In this document: positions 21,210 through 31,016 of the stretch, piece after piece
How positions within the stretch are numbered: position 1 is the first letter of the stretch
Layout: the number at the start of each line of letters is the position of its first letter
Source: Bombardia bombarda
Taxonomy: Eukaryota; Ascomycota; Sordariomycetes; Sordariales; Lasiosphaeriaceae
DNA length: 64,000 nt
Direction of reading: 5' to 3'
Assembly: GCA_030512295.1 (NCBI GenBank)
Contig: JAULSR010000005.1
Location: 992,001-1,056,000, forward strand
The notes under the pieces: generated by a model
Seen by the model: only the letters and a program-made list of their open reading frames with translations
Databases searched by the model: none
Told to the model about the DNA's origin: nothing
Program-made: the position numbers and the translations under genes

Positions 21210-21992
21210 AAGCAAGAACAAACGATAGAGGGGGGGGTGGCGAGTCCAAAGGTGCTGGTCTCAATTAGAGGGTGGAGTTGAGACCAGCTTGGAGTTGGAC
21301 CACCACACGCAAACGAGCTTGAAGAAAGGCAAAGAGGTTGCGAGAAAGAAATGCGTGGAAAAAGAGAAGGAGACGATACAGACAGAGACGCTGCCACGAG
21401 AAATGTTATGACGCCCTACCCGACTCTGTCTTCCACCAATATGGGTGGAAAGGGGTATTTCACGCTCCTCCTTCTTATTCTTTTCATAGTTATGCTGTTT
21501 TGCATGTATGCTGTTTCTGTTTGTCGATTCCCTATTCATGTTTATATCTACATTATCCAGCGTGAACAGACCAAGATAAATAAAGTTGTCAATCCTATGA
21601 TCTGCTTTGGTATAACTTAAGTACCCTATCTGGGCACCCCCGGTGCCCATGTCCACATTCAAGCGGCGGTTGATGTACAGTGCCGTTGCAGTTCATTGTA
21701 CATACATATATCCCAACACATGAACACTCTATGGTATATCCAACTACTAAAACGCCAATGTCCTGCCAAATCATACAACCAACCAACCATGAGGTATCCA
21801 AAATTTCCATTATGCAAAAACAATAGCTGTCTGGCGCGAGGTGGGTTTCTGGGATATTGATCAGTGCCGATGTTGTCACTTTGACCGGAATATAGGACCG
21901 GTAGATATTGGTCGAGCCGGTCCTATATTCCGGTCAAAGTGACAACATCGGCACTGATCAATATCCCAGCCAGTACGACGGCCAACACCAAA
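21210..21992. other. Intergenic, convergent, containing a perfect long inverted repeat
   Basis: 3' flanks of the CFEM gene (+) and the GT17 gene (-). The only structured element seen is the 53-bp inverted repeat at 21849-21969, annotated separately. Confidence 0.5.
21849..21969. repeat. Perfect 53-bp inverted repeat with 15-base loop
   Basis: The left arm (21849-21901) is the exact reverse complement of the right arm (21917-21969); the 15-base loop is 21902-21916. Pairing stops at the next base on both sides. Arms begin CTGGGATATTGATCAGTG. The element ends 23 bases past the stop codon of the GT17 gene, so a transcript of that gene running through would fold into a 53-bp hairpin. No flanking target-site duplication was found. 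It could be a small foldback/MITE-like element, a recent inverted duplication, a source of double-stranded RNA, or an assembly artefact. Confidence 0.95.
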
Positions 21993-23152
21993 TCAAAACA
22001 AATTCAACCCATTGTTTCCAAAATTTATACCCCCTTTATCTCCCTTCATAATCACTAAACCCCCGGCCTCCCCATCCCTACTCAGCACATACGGAAACCT
22101 TCCCGGATTCTCCCTCAAAAACCCCGGCACGTCCGTATTATTCTCCACCCGATCATACACCTCCCCCTCCCGATCCCAAATATCCCTCCCCCTCCGCACC
22201 CTGTCCACGATTCTCTTTCGGTCCCTGTACTGGTCCGCATTCATCCACGTGTGCGCAAACGCGCCCAGCTTCGTCAACAACTCCTCCACCGTCCCAAAGC
22301 ACGACGAGCAGTGCCAGCTGGCGTTGGCCACTTCGCCAGCGTCCCACCACTTGGCGGCAGGCGGGAACCCCAGGCCGACGCGTAGGTCGTTGGGCTTGAC
22401 GGTGCGCCAGAGGCCCTGGTAGTAGGTCGCCTGCGGGTGCGGCCAGTCCTGGGCGCCGCGGTGGCGGTACTGGAAGCTGTAGTAGTAGAAGCGGCTGCGC
22501 AGGGTGAGGCGGCGGGGGAAGCGGCAGACGCGCAGCAGGGCGAGGGTCGACGGGCGGGGATCTCGTCGACGTCGGAGACGACGATAACGTCGGAGGGGTT
22601 GGGGGACTGGGCGTCGCGGAGGGTGGGGAACACCTGGGTGAACATGGCGTTGCGCTGGAGGTCTTCGTTGTCCCAGGCGCGGGACGGGTTGTGGTTTGGC
22701 GGGAAGGCGACTTGGTGGTAGATGATTTTGGAGGCGTAGGGGGCGAGTTGGGGGTCGGTGTCGAGGTTGGCTTTTAGGACGAGGGGCTTGGGGTGGTTGG
22801 TGAAGGTGCGGTTGCTCTCGACGAGGACGAAGTAGTCGACGGCGTCCCAGGTGCTGTTGAGGCGGATCTCGAGCCAGTCGAGCTCGGTGTTGACCATGAC
22901 CAGGTCGTAGACCTTGCGCGGTGGTTTGTTGCGGGACTGTTTGAATGGTTTCCACCCATGTTGTTGACAGATGTTGCCGTTGTTGTCATCATTGTGCTGA
23001 TTTATTCTCGATTCTGCGCCGTTTAAAACTGGCGAAATGAAAAATGAAGACTCCTGTCCACTAGAGAGGTAGAAAAAGACCCAGACAATGCTGATCAAGA
23101 CGGCGATCCTAGCCCATCTTGATGGAGGACACGCCCATCTTTGGATGAGCAT
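21993..23152 (-). pseudogene. Family-17 glycosyltransferase (GnT-III-like) with a one-base frameshift
   Basis: The start is taken at 23152 (MLIQRWACPPSRW), followed by a type-II membrane anchor (RIAVLISIVWVFFYL). The luminal part shows the GT17 pattern: RKVYDLVMVNTELDWLEIRL, VDYFVLVESNRTFTNHPKPL, and DVIVVSDVDEIP, the metal/donor-binding DxD region. Directly after DVDEIP the frame breaks: at 22556-22559 a run of four G (+ strand) appears to lack one base, and the family sequence resumes in another frame (RPSTLALLR, then RFYYYSFQYRHRG) to a stop at 21993. Apart from this single base, the two parts together cover a full-length protein of about 386 residues. Both halves keep good codon use, so this is a recent loss or a homopolymer sequencing error. 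The family transfers bisecting-type GlcNAc in animals; the fungal role is unknown. Confidence 0.8.
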
Positions 23153-24443
23153 AGCCGGAAGCGTGCCCCCGTCGAAGAGGGTAAAAGCAAGCAAAAAAAA
23201 AAGGAAAGACAAAAGAGAAGAAAACAGGAACAAGAAATGCAAGAGATCAACAAGAGAAACGAAACAAGAGAAAAGGGAAGCGACGAGGGCAGCCTCCCCC
23301 CGTCCCTCCTCCCTGCATCCCCGTGCCTTGAGACATGCAACAGCTGAACCTTACCTCATTGTGGCTTATACTACCAGTCTCACCAGTCTCCTTGCAGATA
23401 ACCAACTTAGCTACCGAGCCTCATTACCTATCTGGGGAAGATGGGCTGACAGCTGATGATTGCCCCTGCGATTCGCCATTACCCCTCACCAGCAACACAT
23501 CTTGGCCATCTTGGCACAATACCTGACTTGTAAGATACAGAGAACGATTAGCGCTCAACCATGGTCCCATCTCCCCGCGACCAAGATCAACCGCTCCTCG
23601 CTAACGTTGGTTAGCTCAAGAGTTCCTCGTGTGAGGAATAAGGGGTTCAAAACACCTGAACGCCAGAAGGCTATCCGGAGTACCCAACGGCAAGGTGCAA
23701 ATGCTGGTGTCTGGACATAAGGTGGTACTAAGTTCCAGGATGACCGCCCTACACGTCGGGAATTCCAGGACGGAGTATATTAAAAAGCGATGCGAGTCTG
23801 CGGTGTAACTCGGGTCGTTGCACTGTCCCGTATGGGTACTCCATCGTAGCGAAGTCATATTCTAAGGTTATTCAATGAATCTTGTCGTAGTCAAGGCCCC
23901 GACTGGTGTCCATGTCGTCCAAATTGATGAATCCCTGAATTCGATCCGACCCGGCGCCAACAACCTCGGAAACCCCGGGACGCTCCACAACGGAACACGG
24001 GTCGAGCTAAGAGAGCCTGGAAGACCCGTCCCTGGAGCACTGCATTTAGTCCATGTGCTGAATAATCGCTGACACAGTGTCAATCGTAGACAACGTTGCT
24101 CGATTGATTGAGAATCAACAATTGATGAGTAATGTGGATTTGAATTGAAAAAGTCATCGGTATGCGTTGAGTGATTGAAAAAAAAAAGACGCTCATTTCA
24201 AAATGCACATACATCATCCACCCATCTCACCTTCCCGTTTCAAAAACCGGGCGCGACTGCCTTGTCGGGAGCCGTCTTTCGCTTTAGCTTTTTACCCCAC
24301 CATCACCACCTGAGCTCCCCAAGCTTCCTTGCCCCCTCAACCCCTCCCTCACGACACATCCCGGCCAAGGTCCATCAGCAAAGACCTCATTGCCCAAGAG
24401 ACTAAACACCACACTCATTCTTGTTCGCTAAAGAACCGACAAG
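23153..24443. other. Intergenic, 1.3 kb, divergent GT17 / riboflavin synthase
   Basis: No supported gene. An A-rich stretch (23190-23280) lies just upstream of the GT17 start. Short open frames here show no motif. Promoters of both flanking genes must lie here; no clear TATA box was found. Confidence 0.45.
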
Positions 24444-25254
24444 ATGTTCACAGGCATAGTGGAGGAGATTGGCGGTGCGTAACATTGGCCTGCCTGTTAT
24501 GTGTCTGTGCGTGTGCTATGTGTGGAGTGACGTAACAAGTCGACCACTTAAACTAAACCATACCGCTCTCTACCATTCAGTCGTCGCCGAGCTCAACCCG
24601 CACGACGAGACAGGCGGCACCTCGCTGACCATCGCCCTCCCCGCCGGGTCCAAGCTGCTCTCCGACTGCAACCTCGGCGACAGCATCTCGGTCAACGGGT
24701 GCTGCCTGACCGTCACCACCTTCACCCAGACGCCCGTCCCCCAATTCACCGTCGGCATCGCCCCCGAGACCCTGCGCCTGACCGACCTCGGCGACCTGGT
24801 GGCCGGGTCGCGCGTCAACCTCGAGCGCGCCGTGCGCGCCGACACCCGCATGGGCGGCCACTTCGTCCAGGGCCACGTCGACACCGTTGCGACCATCACC
24901 AAGCGTGAGCCCGACGGCAACGCCATCACCATCCGCTTTGCGCCCAAATCAAAGGACGTGCTGCGCTACGTCGTCTACAAGGGCTTCATCGCCCTCGACG
25001 GCACCAGCCTGACCGTCACCCAGGTCAACGACAACGAGGGCTGGTGGGAGGTGATGCTCATCGCCTACACCCAGGAGCGCGTCGTTATTGCGGGAAAGAA
25101 GGTCGGCGATACTGTCAATGTCGAGGTCGACATGACGGCAAAGTACGTCGAGAAGAGCTTGTCGGGCTACTTGTTGAGCCTCGAGGAGAGTGCCGGGGGT
25201 ATGCCCTTGCTCCAGAAGATAGTGGAGAGGATAGTAGCCCAGAGCTTCTCGTGA
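24444..25254 (+). CDS. RIB5: Riboflavin synthase alpha chain
   Basis: A tiny first coding exon (24444-24474, MFTGIVEEIG) joins exon 2 (24581-25254) across a 106-base intron (GTGCGT...TTCAG), giving 234 residues. The protein is two tandem lumazine-binding repeats: the first from MFTGIVEE to about residue 97 (SISVNGCCLTVT), the second from about 98 (MGGHFVQGHVDTVATI, then ALDGTSLTVTQV). Length and motifs match yeast Rib5. The enzyme dismutates two 6,7-dimethyl-8-ribityllumazine molecules into riboflavin and a pyrimidinedione, as a trimer. The stop is only 95 bases from the MUS81 stop on the opposite strand, so the two 3' UTRs may overlap. Confidence 0.96.
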
Positions 25255-25349
25255 AACTACTCTGAAATTGAAAAATCCCAATATCTGTTTCTGTACATGC
25301 TCCCACAAAGTATCTTTACGAACCAAGCTCCAACTGGTTAACTGCTGTT

Positions 25350-27344
25350 TCACGCATCGCCCCAAACTTCAGCAATCTTCTGGCTCACAACCTTTGCAAT
25401 CTTCTTTCTGCCGATAAGATGGCTCAGACTGTTTGAAACCAGGTTGATTCTCCGTCTCTTGCCTTCTTCTCCCGATCCGCACTGCTCGAATGCCTTGATG
25501 AATTCGTTTGGCGTCTTCCAGATCTTCTGGATCTCCACCGCCTTTTCGCCCGTGATGCCCCTTGTACACATAAGCATCTTGAGATAGATATCCCTGAGCG
25601 TCATCATATCCGACTTGGACGCAAGCGAGGCAAAAGCTGGATAGCTGATATAATGCGTTGCCGACGGGTCCTTAGCCCGGACATGCTTTAGTATCGGCAG
25701 GTAGTTCTTCGCCGTGAGGACCTTTGTAGGGATGACGTGCAGCGGCCTGCCCTCGTACACCTTCTTCAGCAACTTGGTCATGGAAGCAAGATACCGGATA
25801 CTGTCGTCCATCTTCTGCGTCTTCTTCAGAAAGTAGCCATTGACCACCTGAATCGACGCAATGGCAGACTGCACAGCCTCCTCGTACTTTGAAAAATGGG
25901 CCGCATCCATGGCCATCTCCTCGACGAGGTAGACGACATTCCTGACGCCTGCGCGCCGCAGCCGGAACTTTTGCTCGTGAAAACGCCCATCCTTGATGCT
26001 GCCAATGAGGTCGTCCAGCCTCTTCCTCTCCACGATCCAGTCCAGGACCACCTCGTCGCCCTCTGCGCCCACGCGCGCGAGCCAGTTAGGCTGGTTGCAC
26101 CTGGCGACCCAGAGGGCGTCCCCGAGCTCTAGACTGCGCATGATGGGCCTGACGCCGCGCTTCACGAGCTCCTCTTGCATGTAGTCTCGGTCCGTCTTGG
26201 CTCGGACTTCGCGCACGTCGAGGACCAGCTCGACGGTGAAAGAGCCGGGCGCCATTCTGATGGGTGTGTAGACAGGCAGTCGAGAGTCGTCCGGGGCGGC
26301 GTCGTCGTTTCCATCTGCTACCACGCCTTCGTATTGACTGGCGGTAGGCTTGGCAGGAAGTGCAGCAGCAGTAGTAGTGGAAGTAGTAGCAGCAGTAGTA
26401 GTAGCAGCGGTAGCAGCAGCAGCAAGAGCAGCGAGAGCAACTTCGTCAATATCGACATCATCATAGTCATCATCGTCGTCGTCGAAAAGAATGGGCTCCA
26501 GAACCCGCGGACGGCGGGAACCTGTCGTCTCTGAAATCGCCGCCGCTGCAGCTCTCTTGACGCCTGCAGCAGACTCCCTATTAACGCTTCCACTCACAGT
26601 CGCCGTCGCCTTGGCAGCCGCAGCACCGGTTCTCACCACTGGTGCTGGCGCTGGCGCTGGTGCATCCACGCTCCCAGTACTATTGGCCTCCGCCACCTGG
26701 CGAATCCGCTTTGCAACCTCCCACCCCTCATCGGTAAGCGCATACCTCTTCAGCGGCCGGCCGCGCTCATACACAAGCTCCTTTTGCTCCAGCGTCTTCA
26801 TGGACGCCCACGCCGTATAGAACTTTGTCGGATCCGAAGGCACTGTAAACGACGAGTCGCAGTGGGGCTGGGCCTCTTCAATCAGGTCGGCCTTTGACAT
26901 GCCCGCCGGACCGGGTCCGTTCTCGTCCAATGAAGACAGGGCGAGCACGATGGCATACGCGCCCGTCCGATAGGCGGGCACGTAGGGCTTGGCCTTCCTC
27001 GCTTTCTTGGGTGGTGGCGGTTCATCGTCGTCGTTGTCGTCGCCGTTGAGATTGTTTAGTCCATTTGCGCGTTTCTTGGCTGTGGCGCGGGACGGCATCG
27101 GGAGGCCATTCTCCTCGCAGTGTTTTTTGAGTTTCTCAGTCAGGCGCTCGCAGAGTTTTGGGCCGAAACCCTTGAGCTGCTGGAGGGCGGAGGGGTGGCC
27201 AAAGGTGATGGGGCAGGCTTTTAGCGAGTCGTAGGCGTGTTTGTATGTAGCGACTCCTTTGGAGTTGCGCTCGCGGGCGGTGTCCCACCATTCTTTGACC
27301 CATTCGAGGAGTAATGGGTTTGCGCAGGTGGGGGGCTGAGCCAT
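25350..27344 (-). CDS. MUS81: Crossover junction endonuclease MUS81
   Basis: A single frame of 664 residues from ATG 27344 (MAQPPTCANPLLLEWVKEWW); the frame stays open a few codons upstream but without a better ATG. An N-terminal helix-hairpin-helix (about 1-90, LQQLKGFGPKLCERL) is followed by a basic linker and a winged-helix region (about 125-230). The ERCC4-type nuclease domain starts near 370 with ELVLDVREVRAK, has LELGDALWVARC, and carries the catalytic WIVERKRLDDL near 436. The C-terminal part (about 590-650) is the second HhH. With its partner Eme1/Mms4 (not in this window) it cuts replication forks and recombination intermediates. The Ala/Thr-rich low-complexity linker is coded by a GTAGTAGCAG-type repeat near 26370-26440. 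Confidence 0.97.
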   Translation of the reverse strand: MAQPPTCANPLLLEWVKEWWDTARERNSKGVATYKHAYDSLKACPITFGHPSALQQLKGFGPKLCERLTEKLKKHCEENGLPMPSRATAKKRANGLNNLNGDDNDDDEPPPPKKARKAKPYVPAYRTGAYAIVLALSSLDENGPGPAGMSKADLIEEAQPHCDSSFTVPSDPTKFYTAWASMKTLEQKELVYERGRPLKRYALTDEGWEVAKRIRQVAEANSTGSVDAPAPAPAPVVRTGAAAAKATATVSGSVNRESAAGVKRAAAAAISETTGSRRPRVLEPILFDDDDDDYDDVDIDEVALAALAAAATAATTTAATTSTTTAAALPAKPTASQYEGVVADGNDDAAPDDSRLPVYTPIRMAPGSFTVELVLDVREVRAKTDRDYMQEELVKRGVRPIMRSLELGDALWVARCNQPNWLARVGAEGDEVVLDWIVERKRLDDLIGSIKDGRFHEQKFRLRRAGVRNVVYLVEEMAMDAAHFSKYEEAVQSAIASIQVVNGYFLKKTQKMDDSIRYLASMTKLLKKVYEGRPLHVIPTKVLTAKNYLPILKHVRAKDPSATHYISYPAFASLASKSDMMTLRDIYLKMLMCTRGITGEKAVEIQKIWKTPNEFIKAFEQCGSGEEGKRRRINLVSNSLSHLIGRKKIAKVVSQKIAEVWGDA

Positions 27345-28064
27345 GGCTGGGTGGCTAGTGATGAGCAGAAGCAAGAAATTCTGAGAAGCAGATCGGTCGG
27401 CAAGAAAGAATAAAAGTATTCAATATTTGGTAATGATCAGATATTTGGCAACTGAGCAAAAGGTGAAGCCTGTGGTAGCCGGACAAGGTGGTGAGCTTAA
27501 GGCCGGAAGAGTGAAAAAGGGCATAAATATCCGAAATGGTCATCAAGAAAGCAAAAGACGCCAGTGTGGAAGCAAAAAGTCGGCGTGCCGAGTTACGCTG
27601 AATGAACAAAACGCATTGCTACGAGAGGGCCAGATGTTTGCTGTGATGATCGGATCAATGTGACGCGTTTGTTCACGTCCCACTATTAGCGCTGTACGCC
27701 AAACCACGTGCCGGTGCACAGGGCATAGGGCCACATGGCCAAGTTTGCCAGGGCTGAAGCCTGTGGGCCAATTCGTAGCTCTAGCGTGCATCTCTATACG
27801 GGGCGCTAGCTACAATACCACTAGCGTGCCTTCTGTATCCGTCATCTTGCATTTTAATCAGTTGGTTATCGCCAGTTGTCGCGGGGCCCTGAATGCGGGG
27901 CAGCTCTTGACTCTCAACTCAGCTCAGGTGTTCACACCACGCTTTCCTCCGCTAAGAACTACCTACCACCGCCGTCTCGAGCCCAGCATCAACTCTCAGC
28001 ACCCTCTCTAAACTCCCGAACCCGTCAAATCCCAGCATACGATTGCCGTACATTCTCACCAGCC
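27345..28064. promoter_or_regulatory. Divergent intergenic promoter region MUS81 / GlcNAc-phosphate mutase
   Basis: A 720-base interval serves both genes. It contains an ACGCGT word (27663-27668), identical to the yeast MBF/MCB cell-cycle element, 319 bases before the MUS81 start, and an E-box CACGTG at 27705-27710. A role in S-phase control of MUS81 is inference only; single hexamers arise by chance. Confidence 0.45.
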
Positions 28065-29779
28065 ATGGCCCACGATGAGAAGATCCTGGCTGCCTCCAAG
28101 AGACACCCAATCGTGCCTCTCGAGAAGGGCCAGCTGTACACGTATGGCACTGCGGGGTTCCGCATGAGGGCTGATCTCCTCGAGGGTGTCACCTTCCGCG
28201 TCGGCCTGCTCTCGGCCCTCCGCAGCCGCAAGCAAAACTCGCAGGCCATTGGTGTCATGATCACGGCGAGCCACAATCCTGCTGCTGACAATGGCGTCAA
28301 GATCGTCGATCCCATGGGAGAGATGCTCGAGCAGGACTGGGAGAGGCTGGCCACCGCCCTCGTCAACAGCCCCACCGACGAGGACCTCGTCAAGCTCTAC
28401 AACCGACTTGCCACCGACCTGAAGATTGATCTCGGCAGCCCCGCCAAGGTCATTTACGGCCGCGACACTCGTCCCTCCGGCTACAGGCTGGTCACTGCCC
28501 TTGCCGATGCCCTCGAGGCCACCGAGTCCGAATACGTCGACTACAAGCTCTTGACCACCCCCCAGCTACACTATCTGGTGCGGGCGACAAACACCGAGGG
28601 CAACCCCTTGTCCTATGGCGAGGTCAGCGAGGCTGGATACTACAAGAAATTGGCATCTGCCTTTGTTCGCGCCATGAAGAGCAGAAAGATTGACGGCACC
28701 TTGACGGTCGACTGCGCCAATGGTATTGGTGGCCCCAAGCTCTCCGAGTTTCTGAAATACATCCCTAAAGACAAGGTCAACTTCGATGTCAGGGTCGTGA
28801 ATGATGACATTCTGCGGCCCGAGATCCTCAATCTTAATGTATGTGCTCCCTTCAGGCCTCCGTCAGGCAACATCCTACTCTCGTTAAAATGTCAGCACTA
28901 ACCCTTACCCTCATCCAGTGTGGTGCCGACTATGTCAAGACGAAGCAAAGGCCCCCTCCCATCCCCAAGCTCCAGCCTGGTGTCCGGACCTGCTCCTTCG
29001 ACGGCGATGCCGATAGATTGATGTACTACTGGATCGACCCGCAGACTGGCTTCTTCATGCTGGACGGCGACCGCATCTCGTCGCTCGCGGCATCCTTCAT
29101 CGGCGAACTCATCGAGAGCGCAGGCTTGAAAGACGAGATGCGTATCGGCGTCGTGCAGACTGCCTATGCCAACGGCGCCAGCACAACCTACATTACGCAA
29201 CACCTAAAGCTGGAGGTGATCTGCACCCCAACCGGCGTCAAGCACCTTCACCATGTCGCTCAGGGATTCGACATCGGCGTATACTTCGAGGCCAACGGAC
29301 ACGGCACGGTCCTCTTCTCCCCCGACGCTCTCCTCGCTTTCGAGGAGAAGGAGCCCCAGTCGCCAGCCCAAAAGGACGCGCTCGACACCCTGGCCGCCCT
29401 GGCCGATCTGATCAACCAGACAGTGGGCGACGCCCTCTCAGACATGCTGATGGTCGAGGTCATCCTCGCTCACAAGCGCTGGACCCTGCGCGACTGGGCC
29501 ATGACATACGCCGACCTGCCCAACCGCCTGGTGCGCGTCGAGGTCGGCAACAAAGACCTGTTCTGGACCACCGACGCCGAGCGCCGCCTGTCGCACCCCG
29601 AAGGCGCGCAGGAGGAGATTGACGGCGAGGTCAAGAAGTACAAGGACGCGCGCTCCTTTGCCCGCGCCAGCGGCACCGAGAACGCGTGCCGCGTCTATTC
29701 CGAGGCCGCCACCCGCTACGAGGCGCACGAGCTCGCCGAGAGGGTCGCCAACATTATTGAGCGCTATGGCAGCCAGTAG
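28065..29779 (+). CDS. PCM1: Phosphoacetylglucosamine mutase
   Basis: Exons 28065-28838 and 28919-29779 join across an 80-base intron (GTATGT...TCCAG, branch CACTAACC), giving 544 residues, the usual size for eukaryotic AGM1/Pcm1. All four family loops are present: the active-site phosphoserine loop VMITASHNPAADNG, the Mg-binding loop CSFDGDADRLMYY, the sugar-binding loop VYFEANGHGTVLFS and the C-terminal phosphate-binding RASGTENACRVY. It converts GlcNAc-6-phosphate to GlcNAc-1-phosphate on the route to UDP-GlcNAc, which feeds chitin, N-glycans and GPI anchors. The ATG at 28065 is chosen because the frame upstream is not conserved-looking and MAHDEKILAASKRHP begins the domain. The frame after the TAG stays open and coding-like for 73 codons (annotated separately). 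Confidence 0.96.
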
Positions 29780-30001
29780 GACAGCCGCCCGCGCAAAGTA
29801 TGGACGGCGGCCTTGGCGCAGGAGGAGCTTTTGAAAAAGCACAGGAAGGAGCAGACCGAGACGTGTCGGATGCTGTCTGAGATGGACCTGGGGCCGGGCA
29901 ATGAGGCCGCGGCGCGCTTCTTCAGAGAAAGTGCCGCAAGGGGGGAGATTGTGCTCGAGGAAGAGCCAAGGGGCCGGACCAGGAGCCGGAGTCGGCCATG
30001 A
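29780..30001 (+). other. In-frame, coding-like extension after the PCM1 stop codon (73 codons)
   Basis: After the TAG at 29777-29779 the same frame runs 73 codons to a TGA at 29999-30001. By hand count 57 of the 73 third positions are G or C, like the gene itself. The peptide looks like a real helical segment (LAQEELLKKHRKEQTE, then NEAAARFFRESAARG) with an Arg-rich end. No ATG starts this frame near its beginning. Possible readings are stop-codon readthrough, a recent nonsense mutation that shortened the gene, or part of another gene fused here. Confidence 0.45.
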
Positions 30002-31016
30002 AGTGTCAGACACTTGTGATGGGGTGTGGAAAGGCCCCAGCTACTGGCAGTGATTTAGCACGTTGGAACTAAAAATGGTGATGACGAGAATGAGCACGTA
30101 GCAGGATGACAGCGAGGGAGAAAGATGGAGACAAGAAGCGCATGGCGACTGATTATAGCTCGCCTTCATTTCTTGTTTCCTCGAAGGATTGAGGAATTCT
30201 GATGACTTGACATGCCAAATGTCATTATGACGCAACACCGAAAAATAGGAGAGGTCACTTTGGTTTGGCTTGATGATGCCAAGAAGAGTACACAGTATAA
30301 GAAGAAAGGAGGGACCAAAAGTTTTTCAGTGTAGGCAGCTGACGTGCTTTTCTCCTTCTCTGCTTCATGATCTTTCTTTGTTTTTTTGCCCCGAGTTTCT
30401 TTTTAGTTAGCAACCTGCGTGGGTAGTACTATAGCATAGTACAGCACTACCCAAATCGTAGATAGAGCCAAAGCACAACAAAGCAAGCAAGTTTGTCTAC
30501 CTACCTGCCTTATATAATTTTGCCCGTCGTTGCTTTCTTGTTAAGACTAAGTATTAGTCTAGGGGCTTACAAACAACCGTCACCGAATAACATCAGAACG
30601 CAGCCACCGGTAAATAAAGAGGTACAAGTTAGATGCTGATACGTTCTCAATTTCTAATTTTCGGGTATCCCTTTGTCATAGACTGATGATCAACACAGGC
30701 AAAACACTGCACTGGCCTTTTCTGGTGGTTGTACCGTTACTAAAACGCCGTTGTAAAAACCCTCCTATAAAGCCCAGTATAATGCAACTCTAACCCACCT
30801 CCAGATGAACCAACCGCTGCTACACCCCTCCCATCCATCCCCTTTCCCCTTCCCATGCCCATCCATCACCCAACTGGGATTTCCTTTCCCCCAAATAAGA
30901 CCATGGTCAATGACCAAAAGATATACCCAGCTTTTCGAGAAGCTTAGCTAATACTTTTAATTCATCAAGCTCGAACTTGGACTCTCGATTTTCACATAAC
31001 AGTCCATCTGTTGCAA
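30002..31016. other. Intergenic, 1.0 kb, convergent 3' flanks
   Basis: Lies between the PCM1 (+) and PRMT1 (-) 3' ends. A/T-rich with T-runs and short C-runs; no coding signal, repeat or RNA gene seen. Confidence 0.5.

Noticed and set aside
21849..21969. Inverted repeat considered as CRISPR or bacterial-type terminator
   Set aside because: Single element in a eukaryotic context with no spacers and no poly-T; neither fits.
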